A stretch of DNA of 38,581 nt from positions 1 to 38,581 of the forward strand of contig RGER01000003.1 of NCBI GenBank assembly GCA_009917815.1, in the 5' to 3' direction. A program made the position numbers and the translations under genes. Under the pieces are notes generated by a model. It was not told where the DNA came from, did not search any database, and was given only the letters and a program-made list of their open reading frames with translations. Source of the stretch: Actinomycetota bacterium (GTDB lineage Bacteria; Actinomycetota; Actinomycetes; Nanopelagicales; Nanopelagicaceae). This document shows positions 19,612-28,956 of this stretch, piece by piece. How positions within the stretch are numbered: position 1 is the first letter of the stretch; each line of letters begins with the position of its first letter.

Positions 19612-20408
19612 GATAAACCAACCAAAGCGCTTCGTAAGAATTGAATATCTCTTGCTTGATCCTCATTACTTCCAGGAGTTTCAATGATAGAAGGTGCGCC
19701 ACTCTCATGAAGTATGCGTGCAACTACTTCACCAGGAAGTAGGCCATCACCAAAGTTTGCATGTCTATCTCTACCAGAGCCCGCTTCGTCCCGACTTCCA
19801 TTTGCATGAACTAAATCAATGCGCCCAGTGATCGCTAGAATGTCTGCTACGACACTCTCCATATTGAGTCCGCCCGCATGCGCATGACAGGTGTCTAAAC
19901 AGAAGCCGGCATTAAAATCTGCAATCACCTCCCATAACTGCGCAATTGAATTTAAATGGCGCGCCATCGCACGTTCGCCGCCCGCGGTGTTTTCGATCAA
20001 GAGAGGGGTTGAAAGATTGAGAGCATTTACTTCAGTGAGTGCTTTCGCCCAATTGGTATATCCCAGCGCCGGCTCATCGCCCTCAACCACATGTCCGCCA
20101 TGCACCACTACTCCGGCAGCCCCGGCGGCAGCTGCCACCTTCATGGTGTAGCCCAGAAGTTTGCGGCTGGGAATGCGGACCTTGTTATTACTGGTAGCCA
20201 CATTGATCACATACGGTGCATGGATATAGAGAGTGAGCCCGGCTGAAGCCAGAGCGGCCTTTAGCTCTTCGGCAGGAAAGCCGGTGGGCGCGCTCCACGA
20301 TTGTGGATCTCCGAGAAAGATTTGGACCGCCTCGGCGCCGGTGGCTTTGGCTTGGGCGATGAGCTCTGTGAAACTCTCACTCCCCAGAGCCGCCCCGATG
20401 ATCGCCAT
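19608..20408 (-). CDS. nfo: Endonuclease IV / AP endonuclease family 2
   Basis: [65 protein letters not shown] conserved metal-ligand motifs. 4-bp overlap with the femAB-like gene. Confidence 0.9.
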   Translation of the reverse strand: MAIIGAALGSESFTELIAQAKATGAEAVQIFLGDPQSWSAPTGFPAEELKAALASAGLTLYIHAPYVINVATSNNKVRIPSRKLLGYTMKVAAAAGAAGVVVHGGHVVEGDEPALGYTNWAKALTEVNALNLSTPLLIENTAGGERAMARHLNSIAQLWEVIADFNAGFCLDTCHAHAGGLNMESVVADILAITGRIDLVHANGSRDEAGSGRDRHANFGDGLLPGEVVARILHESGAPSIIETPGSNEDQARDIQFLRSALVGLS

Positions 20409-20531
20409 AGGTTGAGGGTATCTGAGCCGCTCATGGGCCCCGCGTTGTTGGTGGGAGGAACCTGGTGGGAATCAGGCTTGTGGACGCCGATTTCCGACGC
20501 TCCCGGGGTGCGGGGTACCCTAAACCCGATG

Positions 20532-20580
20532 CACCCTCCTGCCACGGAGAGACCGTGGCCGCTTAGTCCGAAGGAGGTGG
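20532..20580 (+). promoter_or_regulatory. Putative S6:S18 ribosomal-protein leader motif controlling rpsF
   Basis: caCCCTCCT(20532-20540) / GCCACGG(20541-20547)-agaga-CCGTGGC(20553-20559) / cgcttagtCCGA / AGGAGG(20572-20577). The outer stem pairs CCTCCT with the rpsF Shine-Dalgarno AGGAGG. The inner 7-bp stem is perfect and an asymmetric bulge contains CCG. Confidence 0.7.
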
Positions 20581-20582
20581 GT

Positions 20583-20873
20583 ATGCGTCATTACGAAATG
20601 ATGGTCATTCTCGATCCCGAGTTGGAAGAGAAGACCGTAGCTCCAAGCCTTGAGACATACCTCAAGATTGTGAAAGACGCCGGTGGCGCCGTAGATAAGT
20701 TAGACATCTGGGGACGTCGCCGTATGGCATTCGAAATCGCAAAGAAGCCAGATGGCATCTACGCAGTTATCGAAATGCATTGTGAACCGGCCGCCATTAT
20801 TGAGTTGGATCGCCAACTTAATCTCAATGAAGCCGTACTTCGCACCAAAGTCATCCGTCCAGATATGCGCTGA
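20583..20873 (+). CDS. rpsF: 30S ribosomal protein S6; start at 20583, not the ORF-track start at 20301
   Basis: [19 protein letters not shown]...[23 protein letters not shown]..., AAGGAGGTGG Shine-Dalgarno immediately upstream. Confidence 0.97.
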   Translation: MRHYEMMVILDPELEEKTVAPSLETYLKIVKDAGGAVDKLDIWGRRRMAFEIAKKPDGIYAVIEMHCEPAAIIELDRQLNLNEAVLRTKVIRPDMR

Positions 20874-20901
20874 CGCGCTTTAGTGAAGGGAGTCAATAGC
20901 C

Positions 20902-21396
20902 ATGGCTGCTGGAGACACCATCATCACCATCGTTGGCAATCTCGTCGACGATCCGGAATTGCGATTCACTCCTTCGGGAGCGGCCGTCGCAAAGTTCCGG
21001 GTTGCGTCAACCCCGCGCTACCTCGATAAAGCTACGAATGAGTGGAAGGACGGTGACTCGCTCTTCTTGTCGTGCAACGTCTGGCGCCAAGCAGCAGAGA
21101 ACGTTGCCGAATCTCTCCAACGTGGCATGCGAGTAATCATTCAAGGACGATTGAAGCAACGCTCTTATGAAACCAAAGAGGGCGAAAAGCGCACCGTATT
21201 TGAAGTAGAAGTAGATGAAGTTGGTCCATCACTACGTAACGCCACCGCGAAGATCGCTAAGACTTCGCGCGCCGGCGGAGCGCCTGGTGGTGGCAATGGT
21301 GGAGGCAATGGCGGCGGAAACGACGATCCATGGGCTTCATCAGCACCCGCAGGCTGGGGCGCTTCAGTCGGTTCTATGGAAGAACCACCCTTTTAA
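20902..21396 (+). CDS. ssb: Single-stranded DNA-binding protein
   Basis: [32 protein letters not shown]-fold start, Gly-rich linker, acidic C-terminal tip ...MEEPPF. Confidence 0.97.
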   Translation: MAAGDTIITIVGNLVDDPELRFTPSGAAVAKFRVASTPRYLDKATNEWKDGDSLFLSCNVWRQAAENVAESLQRGMRVIIQGRLKQRSYETKEGEKRTVFEVEVDEVGPSLRNATAKIAKTSRAGGAPGGGNGGGNGGGNDDPWASSAPAGWGASVGSMEEPPF

Positions 21397-21472
21397 ATCA
21401 ACCTAATCCACGCCCTCGAAAGAGAGCAGACCATTCCTGCGAAGGCAGGGCACCCAGAAATGGAGCACCACG

Positions 21473-21754
21473 ATGGCAAGAGAACGAGATAGAGATAGCA
21501 AGGGCCGCGGTGGCGATAAAGCCGCAGCTCTTAAGAAGAATTTCAAGAAGAAGCCATGTTCTTTCTGTCGCGACAAAGTCGCGTACATCGACTACAAAGA
21601 CACCGGCCTTCTTCGTAAGTACATCTCCGATCGCGGCAAGATTCGTGCGCGTCGCGTCACTGGCGCATGCACCCAACATCAACGCGATATTGCACAAGCC
21701 GTGAAGAACAGCCGCGAGGTTGCCCTTCTTCCTTACACTTCAACAGCGCGATAG
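21473..21754 (+). CDS. rpsR: 30S ribosomal protein S18 (Cys-containing form)
   Basis: [62 protein letters not shown]. Confidence 0.97.
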   Translation: MARERDRDSKGRGGDKAAALKKNFKKKPCSFCRDKVAYIDYKDTGLLRKYISDRGKIRARRVTGACTQHQRDIAQAVKNSREVALLPYTSTAR

Positions 21755-21763
21755 GGGTTTGAA

Positions 21764-22213
21764 ATGAAAATCATCCTGACGCATGAAGTAAAGGGTCTCG
21801 GTCACCCAGGAGATATCGTCGAGGTGAAGAGTGGTTACGCGCGTAACTTCCTTCTCCCACGTGGCGATGCAATTTCTTGGAGTGCAGGCGGAGAGAAGCA
21901 GATCGAAGGAATTCGTCGTGCACGTAAGTCACGCGAAGTTCGCGATCTCGATCACGCGCAACAGATCAAGAAGTCACTCGAAGAGAACGCTATTCGTCTT
22001 GCTGTAAAGGCAGGCGAGGGTGGTCGTCTCTTCGGTTCAGTTACCGAAAAGGATGTCGCACTTGCCGTAAAGGCAGCGGGCGGACCTGATCTTGATCGTC
22101 GTCGTATTTCAATTGCTGGTCACATCAAGAGTGTGGGCGCACATAAGGTGAAGGTCACCCTTCACCCACAAGTGATCGCCAATATTGCTCTCGATGTACA
22201 CGCTGGGGCCTAA
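21764..22213 (+). CDS. rplI: 50S ribosomal protein L9
   Basis: MKIILTHEVKGLGHPGDIVEVKSGYARNFLLPRGDAI; C-terminal GRLFGSVTEKDVA. Confidence 0.97.
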   Translation: MKIILTHEVKGLGHPGDIVEVKSGYARNFLLPRGDAISWSAGGEKQIEGIRRARKSREVRDLDHAQQIKKSLEENAIRLAVKAGEGGRLFGSVTEKDVALAVKAAGGPDLDRRRISIAGHIKSVGAHKVKVTLHPQVIANIALDVHAGA

Positions 22214-22235
22214 ACCCAGTACTGATATGCGAGCA

Positions 22236-22270
22236 GGGGGCGAGGGGAAACCTTCGCCCCCTTCTTCTTT
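22236..22270 (+). terminator. Rho-independent terminator after rplI
   Basis: GGGGGCGA...TCGCCCCC stem (22236-22261) with a short loop, followed by the pyrimidine/T-rich ttcttctttt. Confidence 0.75.
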
Positions 22271-22391
22271 TCGGATGCTCTGTCGGAGCCGGTCTGTCCA
22301 ATAAGTGAGATGGCCGAGAACTTTCTTTATCCCCCGACTGACTGGGGATGAGAACGGCACTGACCTGGTCTTTTATCCCTGAAAGGAGAAG

Positions 22392-22477
22392 TTCTCCACA
22401 GGTCATCCACATGCTTCCCCAGATTTGTCCCAAGTTATCCACAAGGTCACCCCGGTTCATCCCCGTCTTCCTCCACA
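22392..22477 (+). promoter_or_regulatory. Cluster of DnaA-box-like 9-mers upstream of dnaB
   Basis: ttctccaca (22392-22400), tcatccaca (22403-22411), ttatccaca (22435-22443, exact match to TTATCCACA) and tcctccaca (22469-22477), all in the same orientation. Confidence 0.5.
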
Positions 22478-22575
22478 AGCGGCAGCTCCACGCCGCGCCG
22501 CACTTCTACGATTCGGCTGTCACCGGTTGAGATAAGAATGAGGCAAGAAGAGAGAGCGCCGAGAGGAGGGGAGCT

Positions 22576-23931
22576 ATGAGCATCGCCGAACTACCGCGCG
22601 ACCGCGAATTCGAACGCACCCCACCGCAAGATATTTCGGCCGAGCAATCTGTCCTCGGCGGCATGATGCTCTCTAAAGATGCCATTGCCGATGTTGTCGA
22701 AACGATGCGCGCTCGCGATTTCTATCGTCCCGCGCACGAAACAATTTACGACGCCATCGTTGATCTCTACACGAGTGGTGAACCAGTTGATCCCGTCACC
22801 GTCTCTGCCGAATTAACTAAACGTGGAGAAATTGCACGTGTGGGCGGTGCTCCATATTTGCATACGCTTATCTCGTCAGTACCTACCGCAGCGAATGCCG
22901 GTTACTACGCCAAGATCGTGCGCGAGCGCGCCATCCTCCGTCGCCTTGTTGAAGCAGGGACCAAAATTGTTCAACTGGGTTACTCAGTCGAAGGTGAAGT
23001 CGATGATGTTGTCGACACAGCACAAGCCGAAATTTTTGCGGTAACAGAACGACGCGTCTCCGAAGATTACGTCGTGCTTGCTGATCTTTTGGAAGATACG
23101 CTCGACGAAATTGAATCTATCGGTACACGCGGTGGACAGATGAGTGGCGTTCCTACGGGATTCATTGATCTCGATGAGCTCACTCAAGGCTTACATGGTG
23201 GTCAAATGATCGTGCTAGCCGCGCGCCCAGCTATTGGTAAATCCACCCTCGGTCTCGATCTTGCACGATCTGCATCGATCAAGCACGGTTTAACATCGGT
23301 GATCTTCAGTTTGGAAATGAGCCGTAACGAAATCACTATGCGCATGCTCTCGGCCGAAGCGCGCGTGCCACTCCACCACATGCGCGCAGGCACCATGGGT
23401 GAAGAAGAGTGGGGCCGTCTGGCACGTCGCATGGGCGAAATTTCTGCAGCGCCACTCTTTATTGACGACTCACCGAACATGAACATGATGGAGATTCGTG
23501 CGAAGTGCCGTCGTCTTAAGCAACGCAACGAACTCCGTCTCGTCATTATCGATTATTTGCAGTTGATGAGCAGCGGTAAAAAGGTAGAGAGCCGCCAACA
23601 GGAAGTTTCGGAGTTCTCTCGCCAACTCAAGTTGCTCGCTAAAGAATTAGATGTACCCGTGGTGGCCATCAGCCAGCTCAATCGTGGTCCAGAACAACGT
23701 ACAGATAAGAAGCCGTTGCTCTCTGATCTGCGTGAATCAGGTTCGATTGAGCAGGACGCGGATATGGTCATCTTGCTTCACCGGGAAGATGCCTACGATC
23801 GGGATCACCCTCGCCAAGGCGAAGCAGATCTCATCGTCGCCAAGCACCGCAACGGCCCTACCAAGACGGTAACAGTGGCATTCCAGGGCCACTACTCACG
23901 CTTCGTCGACATGGCCACACCAATCAGCTAA
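22576..23931 (+). CDS. dnaB: Replicative DNA helicase DnaB (no intein)
   Basis: PPQDISAEQSVLGGMMLSKDAIADV, AARPAIGKSTLGLDLARSA (Walker A), VIIDYLQLMS (Walker B), VAISQLNRGPEQRTDKKPLLSDLRESGSIEQDADMV. Confidence 0.97.
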   Translation: MSIAELPRDREFERTPPQDISAEQSVLGGMMLSKDAIADVVETMRARDFYRPAHETIYDAIVDLYTSGEPVDPVTVSAELTKRGEIARVGGAPYLHTLISSVPTAANAGYYAKIVRERAILRRLVEAGTKIVQLGYSVEGEVDDVVDTAQAEIFAVTERRVSEDYVVLADLLEDTLDEIESIGTRGGQMSGVPTGFIDLDELTQGLHGGQMIVLAARPAIGKSTLGLDLARSASIKHGLTSVIFSLEMSRNEITMRMLSAEARVPLHHMRAGTMGEEEWGRLARRMGEISAAPLFIDDSPNMNMMEIRAKCRRLKQRNELRLVIIDYLQLMSSGKKVESRQQEVSEFSRQLKLLAKELDVPVVAISQLNRGPEQRTDKKPLLSDLRESGSIEQDADMVILLHREDAYDRDHPRQGEADLIVAKHRNGPTKTVTVAFQGHYSRFVDMATPIS

Positions 23932-24821
23932 ACGGTTTTAACTTCTCTCTTGGCGCGCTGTTGAGTAAGAAGTAATCCACCGATGATTACGGCAGCGCCA
24001 ATAATCTCGTGGAAGGCCACGCTCTCTTTGAGAATAAGCACGCCAGCCGATGTTGAAATGATCGGAATCACGTACGTCACAGTCGAAGCGATAGTCGGTC
24101 CTGCATCCCGGTACACAATGTTCATCATGAGGTTGGCCAGCCCGGATCCTAAGATACCTAATGAAAGAATCGCCAAAATAGGGGAAAGAGCTAGGTCGTG
24201 GGGAGCCTTGTAAAAAATGATCTCGAGTGGCAGAAGAAGGAGAGAAGCAGCTACCAACTGCATCACCGACTGCTCAAGAATTCCCGTCTTATTTGAAATA
24301 TTTCTTCGAACGTATGATGAGCCGATTCCATAACAGAGCGGTGCGCCCATACAGAGTAAGGCGCCGGTGATATCTCCCGAGATGCCACCACTCCACACAC
24401 CAAAGACTGTAATAACTCCTACGAACGAGATTCCTAAACCGAGGACTCGTCGTCGACTGGGCTTCTCGCTCGCGATCATAAGTGGGGCAATGATGACAGT
24501 GAAGAGTGGAGTTGCCGCGTTGAGGATTCCCGCAAGCGACGAGGAGACACGTACTTCGCCGTAGCAGTAGAGCGAAAATGGCAACGCGTTAAGTAATAGC
24601 CCTGAGACGAAGGTGTGCTTCCAGAGAGCCTTATCACGCGGGAGTTTTGTGCGGCGAATGGTGAGCACAAGGGTGAGTACCACGGCGCCAAGAGAGATTC
24701 GAAGGAAAGCGACTTGGAAGGGAGAGAAGGAGTCCAAGCCCACTTTCATGAAGAGAAATGAGAAGCCCCAAATGAAAGAGACGGAGAGGTAGGCCCAGAG
24801 CCAACTAGAACGTTCCTTCAT
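23928..24821 (-). CDS. EamA/DMT-superfamily transporter
   Basis: About 10 TM segments, internal EamA-type duplication, WGFSFLFMKVGLDSFSPFQVAFLRISLGA. Confidence 0.88.
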   Translation of the reverse strand: MKERSSWLWAYLSVSFIWGFSFLFMKVGLDSFSPFQVAFLRISLGAVVLTLVLTIRRTKLPRDKALWKHTFVSGLLLNALPFSLYCYGEVRVSSSLAGILNAATPLFTVIIAPLMIASEKPSRRRVLGLGISFVGVITVFGVWSGGISGDITGALLCMGAPLCYGIGSSYVRRNISNKTGILEQSVMQLVAASLLLLPLEIIFYKAPHDLALSPILAILSLGILGSGLANLMMNIVYRDAGPTIASTVTYVIPIISTSAGVLILKESVAFHEIIGAAVIIGGLLLTQQRAKREVKTV

Positions 24822-25741
24822 CGAGAAGTTTCAGCAAGCAAGATGCCGCAGAGCACGACTACAGCACCACCAATTTGAATCAGCGAGAGCGACTCTCCTA
24901 GCCACCACCACGCGAACGCGCCAGCTAAGACAGGCTCCAAAGTCCCGATGAGGCCGACTCGTGCGGGTGAGGTGTACCGAAGTGCGCCGATGGTGAGTAA
25001 GAAAGGCGCGATGGTGCCGAGTAGGACGATATAGAGAATGACCCACCAACCCGAGACCGATGAGCCAGCAAAGGGTCCACCGAGGTCAAGGTTGGTGTTG
25101 AGCACCTTGGCGGGGAAGTTCCAGATGGGTTGAAAGATCGCCCAGAAAATAGAGGCGAAAATAAATCCCCAAGTGACTAGCGAAAGCGTGTCGCGCTTAT
25201 GAACACCTTTATCACCTAGCAAGAAGTAGATGGCGAGTGAGACCGAGGCAATGAGGCCACAAGCAATACCAAGCGGCTCTAACTTCGTGTTCGACCAGAG
25301 TTGTGAAATCAATACAAGTCCAGAAACTGTGCAAGCAAGCGCCGCATACATCCGCTTCTTCACTGCTTCGTGTCGGAAGAAACGTATGTAGAGCACAATC
25401 CACACCGGCGCAGTAAATTCAAAAAGTAAGCCAATTCCGACACCGAGTTTGGTGATGGCAACGAAATAGAAGTACTGCACAAATGCAAAGCCAGCAATTC
25501 CGTAAACCGCTAAGAAAGGCACATCTTTTTTAACAATCTTCAAAGACTTGGCGTTCTTTACCAATACGTAAATAGCGATGAAAAAAAGCGCACCCGCGCT
25601 CCGGATCTGTGTGAGACGCGGAGCGGAGAGACCCACATCTAGGACTAGACGTGCCGCAGTTCCATTTAGAGCAAAGAGGGCCGCTGCGATGGCAACCATG
25701 ATGGTGCCCCGGCGATGCTGATAATTACGAACGTTACTCAC
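24818..25741 (-). CDS. EamA/DMT-superfamily transporter (second copy); start placed at the GTG at 25741
   Basis: About 10 TM segments, ALFALNGTAARLVLDVGLSAPRLTQIRSAGA, C-terminal SPARVGLIGTLEPVLAGAFAWWWLGESLSLIQIGGAVVVLCGILLAE. The GTGA overlap with the upstream aminotransferase stop favours 25741 over 25774. Confidence 0.87.
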   Translation of the reverse strand: MSNVRNYQHRRGTIMVAIAAALFALNGTAARLVLDVGLSAPRLTQIRSAGALFFIAIYVLVKNAKSLKIVKKDVPFLAVYGIAGFAFVQYFYFVAITKLGVGIGLLFEFTAPVWIVLYIRFFRHEAVKKRMYAALACTVSGLVLISQLWSNTKLEPLGIACGLIASVSLAIYFLLGDKGVHKRDTLSLVTWGFIFASIFWAIFQPIWNFPAKVLNTNLDLGGPFAGSSVSGWWVILYIVLLGTIAPFLLTIGALRYTSPARVGLIGTLEPVLAGAFAWWWLGESLSLIQIGGAVVVLCGILLAETSR

Positions 25742-26802
25742 ACTTGACCGATTTCTTTGATAAAAGTGGAACACAGCTCGATAAGTCGGGTATTCGCTTC
25801 ATCTTCTCCGATGGTAATTCGAACTCCTTCTTCACCATAAGGACGAACTGAAAGGCCTACCTCGGCTGCTGATTGCGTGAAAATCACTGTCTTTCCAGGC
25901 ATTCTGAGCCATACAAAGTTGGCTTGCGAATCAGATAATTTCCAACCCTGAGCGGTGAGCGCTTCACTTACTCGAGATCGCTCTTCCAGGATGTGTCGCA
26001 CACGCACCATCAACTTATCTTCGTACTTCAGGGCTGCAATCGCAGCGTCCTCAGCAATGTTGCTTACACCAAATGGCAATGTGCACTTGCGAATAGTTTC
26101 AGCCAAATCAAGATGAGCGATGGCATAGCCAACTCTTAAACCTGCCAATCCATAAGCTTTTGAGAAGGTGCGCAAAATCGCGACATTCTTGTAGTTATGA
26201 AATAGATCGAGTGAATCCGCTATGCGCTTATCGGTGATGAACTCAACATAAGCCTCATCTATCACAACTGTGACGTGTGCTGGCACGCGATCCAAGAAGT
26301 GCACGAGCTCATCTCTCTTAGCCGCAACACCCGTGGGATTATTTGGTTGGCAGATAAGAATTAATTGAGTGCGCGCGGTAATTGCCGCACACATCGCGTC
26401 GAGATCATGACTCTCGTCCGCGAGTAATGGAACTGGCACACTTATCGCGCCATTGACTGCGGCCACTATTGGGTACGCCTCAAAGGATCTCCAGGCGTGC
26501 ACGATCTCATCTTCAAAGTCACACGTCGCTTGCACAATTTGTTGGAGCACACCGACTGATCCAGTTCCAGTCGCGAAGTTATCGGTAACGAGGTGATACT
26601 TCTCCGCCAAGAGTTCGCGCAGCCGGGTGTTAGAGATGTCGGGGTAGCGGTTGATCTGCTCGAAGGAGAGCGCGGCCACGACTTCAGGAAGGGGGGAGTA
26701 GGGGTTCTCGTTAGATGAGACCTTGAAGCTGGTGAGTCCGGGCAGGGCAGTAGCCGGCTTGCCCGCCAAGTAGGCAGGGACATTTTCTAGGCTCCGGCGC
26801 AC
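25738..26802 (-). CDS. Histidinol-phosphate/aromatic aminotransferase family (HisC-like)
   Basis: FKVSSNENPYSPLPEV, ICQPNNPTGV, VVIDEAYVEF, LRTFSKAYGLAGLRVGYAIA (PLP lysine). Confidence 0.9.
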   Translation of the reverse strand: MRRSLENVPAYLAGKPATALPGLTSFKVSSNENPYSPLPEVVAALSFEQINRYPDISNTRLRELLAEKYHLVTDNFATGTGSVGVLQQIVQATCDFEDEIVHAWRSFEAYPIVAAVNGAISVPVPLLADESHDLDAMCAAITARTQLILICQPNNPTGVAAKRDELVHFLDRVPAHVTVVIDEAYVEFITDKRIADSLDLFHNYKNVAILRTFSKAYGLAGLRVGYAIAHLDLAETIRKCTLPFGVSNIAEDAAIAALKYEDKLMVRVRHILEERSRVSEALTAQGWKLSDSQANFVWLRMPGKTVIFTQSAAEVGLSVRPYGEEGVRITIGEDEANTRLIELCSTFIKEIGQV

Positions 26803-26902
26803 CCGACCAGCCTACGGGAGTGGGAAGGGTGGATTCTCGCCCGGTAGGTTAGAACCCGGTCAGATCGTCGAGATCCGGCGGGTCGAATGGAGAGGGGGAG
26901 CG

Positions 26903-27979
26903 ATGAGCGAATTGCAGCTGGTTCAGATCCTCTCCCCCGAAGGCGAATTACTCACCGACCCCGAGTACCCACTAGAGATTTCCACTGAAGAGATCCGCGC
27001 GCTCTATCGCGACCTTGTGATGGTGCGTCGCTTCGACGTGGAAGCTACCGCCCTCCAACGCCAAGGCGAACTCGGTCTTTGGGCTCAATCACTTGGGCAG
27101 GAAGCGGCGCAAGTGGGTTCAGGGCGCGCACTCATTCCGGGTGATTATGCATTTCCTACCTATCGCGAGCATGGCGTTGCCTGGGCTAAAGGTGTGCCGC
27201 CCGAGAAGTTGTTAGGAATGTATCGCGGCATTAATCATGGCGGCTGGGATCCGCGAGATAACGACTTCCATCTCTACACACTTGTGATTGGCGCTCAAAC
27301 ATTGCATGCGACCGGATATGCAATGGGAATTCAACGAGACAAGAGCAATAACGCTGTAATCGCATACTTCGGCGATGGCGCTACCAGTCAAGGCGATGTG
27401 AACGAAGCGTTTACATATGCATCCGTGTATCACGCACCTGTGGTGTTCTTCTGCCAGAACAATCAATGGGCTATCAGCCAACCCATTGAGAGCCAAACGA
27501 AGGTTGCGTTATATAAGCGCGCGGCAGGTTTTGGTTTTCCAGGAGTGCGAGTAGATGGCAACGACGTGCTGGCTGTGCTGGCAGTGACGCGCGCTGCTCT
27601 TGCACGTGCACGTGCCGGCGAAGGACCCACACTTATTGAGGCCTTTACTTATCGAATGGGTGCACACACCACATCCGATGATCCAAGTCGTTACCGCTTA
27701 GCTCAAGAATTAGATGAGTGGAAACTCAAAGATCCCATTGCCCGTGTGAAGTCGTACCTCATCCGAAATAGCCTTGCAAATGAAGAGTTTTTCGCAAGTA
27801 TTGAAAAAGAAGCCGAAGCGATGGCAAGCAAATTGCGCAGCGATATAGTCGATGCCGAAGATCCTTATGTTGAGGCCATCTTCGATCACGTGTACGCCGA
27901 ACCACATCCAATTCTTGAGGCGGAGAAGAGCGCCTACATTAACTATCTTGAATCTTTTACAGAGGGTGAGAAGAAATGA
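26903..27979 (+). CDS. bkdA: 2-oxoacid dehydrogenase E1 alpha subunit (branched-chain/pyruvate type)
   Basis: RRFDVEATALQRQGELGLWAQSLGQEAAQVG, FGDGATSQGDVNEAFTYASVYHAPVVFFCQNNQWAIS (ThDP-binding motif). Confidence 0.9.
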   Translation: MSELQLVQILSPEGELLTDPEYPLEISTEEIRALYRDLVMVRRFDVEATALQRQGELGLWAQSLGQEAAQVGSGRALIPGDYAFPTYREHGVAWAKGVPPEKLLGMYRGINHGGWDPRDNDFHLYTLVIGAQTLHATGYAMGIQRDKSNNAVIAYFGDGATSQGDVNEAFTYASVYHAPVVFFCQNNQWAISQPIESQTKVALYKRAAGFGFPGVRVDGNDVLAVLAVTRAALARARAGEGPTLIEAFTYRMGAHTTSDDPSRYRLAQELDEWKLKDPIARVKSYLIRNSLANEEFFASIEKEAEAMASKLRSDIVDAEDPYVEAIFDHVYAEPHPILEAEKSAYINYLESFTEGEKK

Positions 27980-28944
27980 TCACTCTCGGAAAAGCTATCA
28001 ATATGGGATTACGTCGGGCTCTCACCGAAGATCCGAAAGTTCTTGTCATGGGAGAAGATGTCGGCAAGCTTGGTGGAGTTTTCCGAGTTACGGAAAACCT
28101 ACAGAGTGAATTCGGTGAAGATCGTATTATCGATACTCCGCTCGCTGAATCAGGAATTCTAGGAACCGCCATTGGATTGGCACTCCGCGGATATCGCCCC
28201 GTCTGTGAAATTCAATTTGATGGTTTTGTATATCCCGCTTTTGATCAGATCACTTCTCAACTTGCAAAGATGCACGCCCGTTCGCTTGGAACTTTGAAAT
28301 TACCCGTGGTCGTTCGCATTCCCTATGGCGGCGGCATTGGTGCAGTCGAGCATCACTCGGAGAGTAACGAAACTTATTTTGCACACACAGCAGGACTTCG
28401 CGTCGTCACCTGTTCCAATCCCAATGATGCATATTGGATGATGCAACAAGCGATTCAATCTGATGATCCGGTTATCTTCTTTGAACCGAAGCGCCGTTAC
28501 TGGGATAAAGCCGAAGTCAATGAAGAGGCACCATCACTCGGGTTACATCAGACCCGAACCGTGCAAGAGGGAAGCGACTTGACGCTGATCTCTTATGGAC
28601 CCACTGTCCGTACCGCGATTGAAGTAGCGGCGGTCTGCGCGAAGGAGGGCCGTTCGGTTGAGGTCATGGACCTTCGAACGCTCTCTCCGTTGGATCTCGC
28701 CCCGGTCTTTGAATCAGCCCAGAAGACTGGACGGGTCGTGATTTTGCATGAAGCACCCACCTTCCTGGGCCTTGGCGCTGAAATTGCCAGCCAAATCACC
28801 GAGGAGTGCTTCTACTCCCTCGATGCCCCCGTACTTCGGGTGGGCGGCTTTAACGTCCCCTACCCACCGGCTCGATTGGAAGAGCATTACCTACCCGACT
28901 TAGATCGCACGCTCGATGCGATCGACCGAGCATTCGCTTTCTAG
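27976..28944 (+). CDS. bkdB: 2-oxoacid dehydrogenase E1 beta subunit
   Basis: ITLGKAINMGLRRALTEDPKVLVMGEDVGKLGGVFRVTENL, DTPLAESGILGTAIGLALRGYRPVCEIQF. 4-bp overlap with E1 alpha. Confidence 0.93.
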   Translation: MITLGKAINMGLRRALTEDPKVLVMGEDVGKLGGVFRVTENLQSEFGEDRIIDTPLAESGILGTAIGLALRGYRPVCEIQFDGFVYPAFDQITSQLAKMHARSLGTLKLPVVVRIPYGGGIGAVEHHSESNETYFAHTAGLRVVTCSNPNDAYWMMQQAIQSDDPVIFFEPKRRYWDKAEVNEEAPSLGLHQTRTVQEGSDLTLISYGPTVRTAIEVAAVCAKEGRSVEVMDLRTLSPLDLAPVFESAQKTGRVVILHEAPTFLGLGAEIASQITEECFYSLDAPVLRVGGFNVPYPPARLEEHYLPDLDRTLDAIDRAFAF

Positions 28945-28956
28945 AGGAGATGAATC

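Noticed and set aside
20301-20582. In-frame N-terminal extension of rpsF (ORF track starts at 20301)
   Set aside because: It overlaps the nfo 5' end and lacks ribosomal S6 homology. A strong Shine-Dalgarno and MRHYEMM start are at 20583.
21285-21325. GGTGGTGGCAATGGTGGAGGCAATGGCGGCGG repeat
   Set aside because: It encodes the normal Gly/Asn-rich disordered linker of SSB.
21398-21697. Minus-strand ORFs opposite ssb/rpsR
   Set aside because: Shadow ORFs over a highly conserved ribosomal gene with no recognisable domain.
22576-23931. Possible DnaB intein (common in actinobacteria)
   Set aside because: The ORF is 451 aa and the Walker A motif reads continuously (AARPAIGKSTLGLDLARS) with no insertion.
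27595-27620. Palindromic GCACGTGCACGTGC run
   Set aside because: Inside E1alpha coding for ALARARAG; explained by codon repetition of Ala/Arg.
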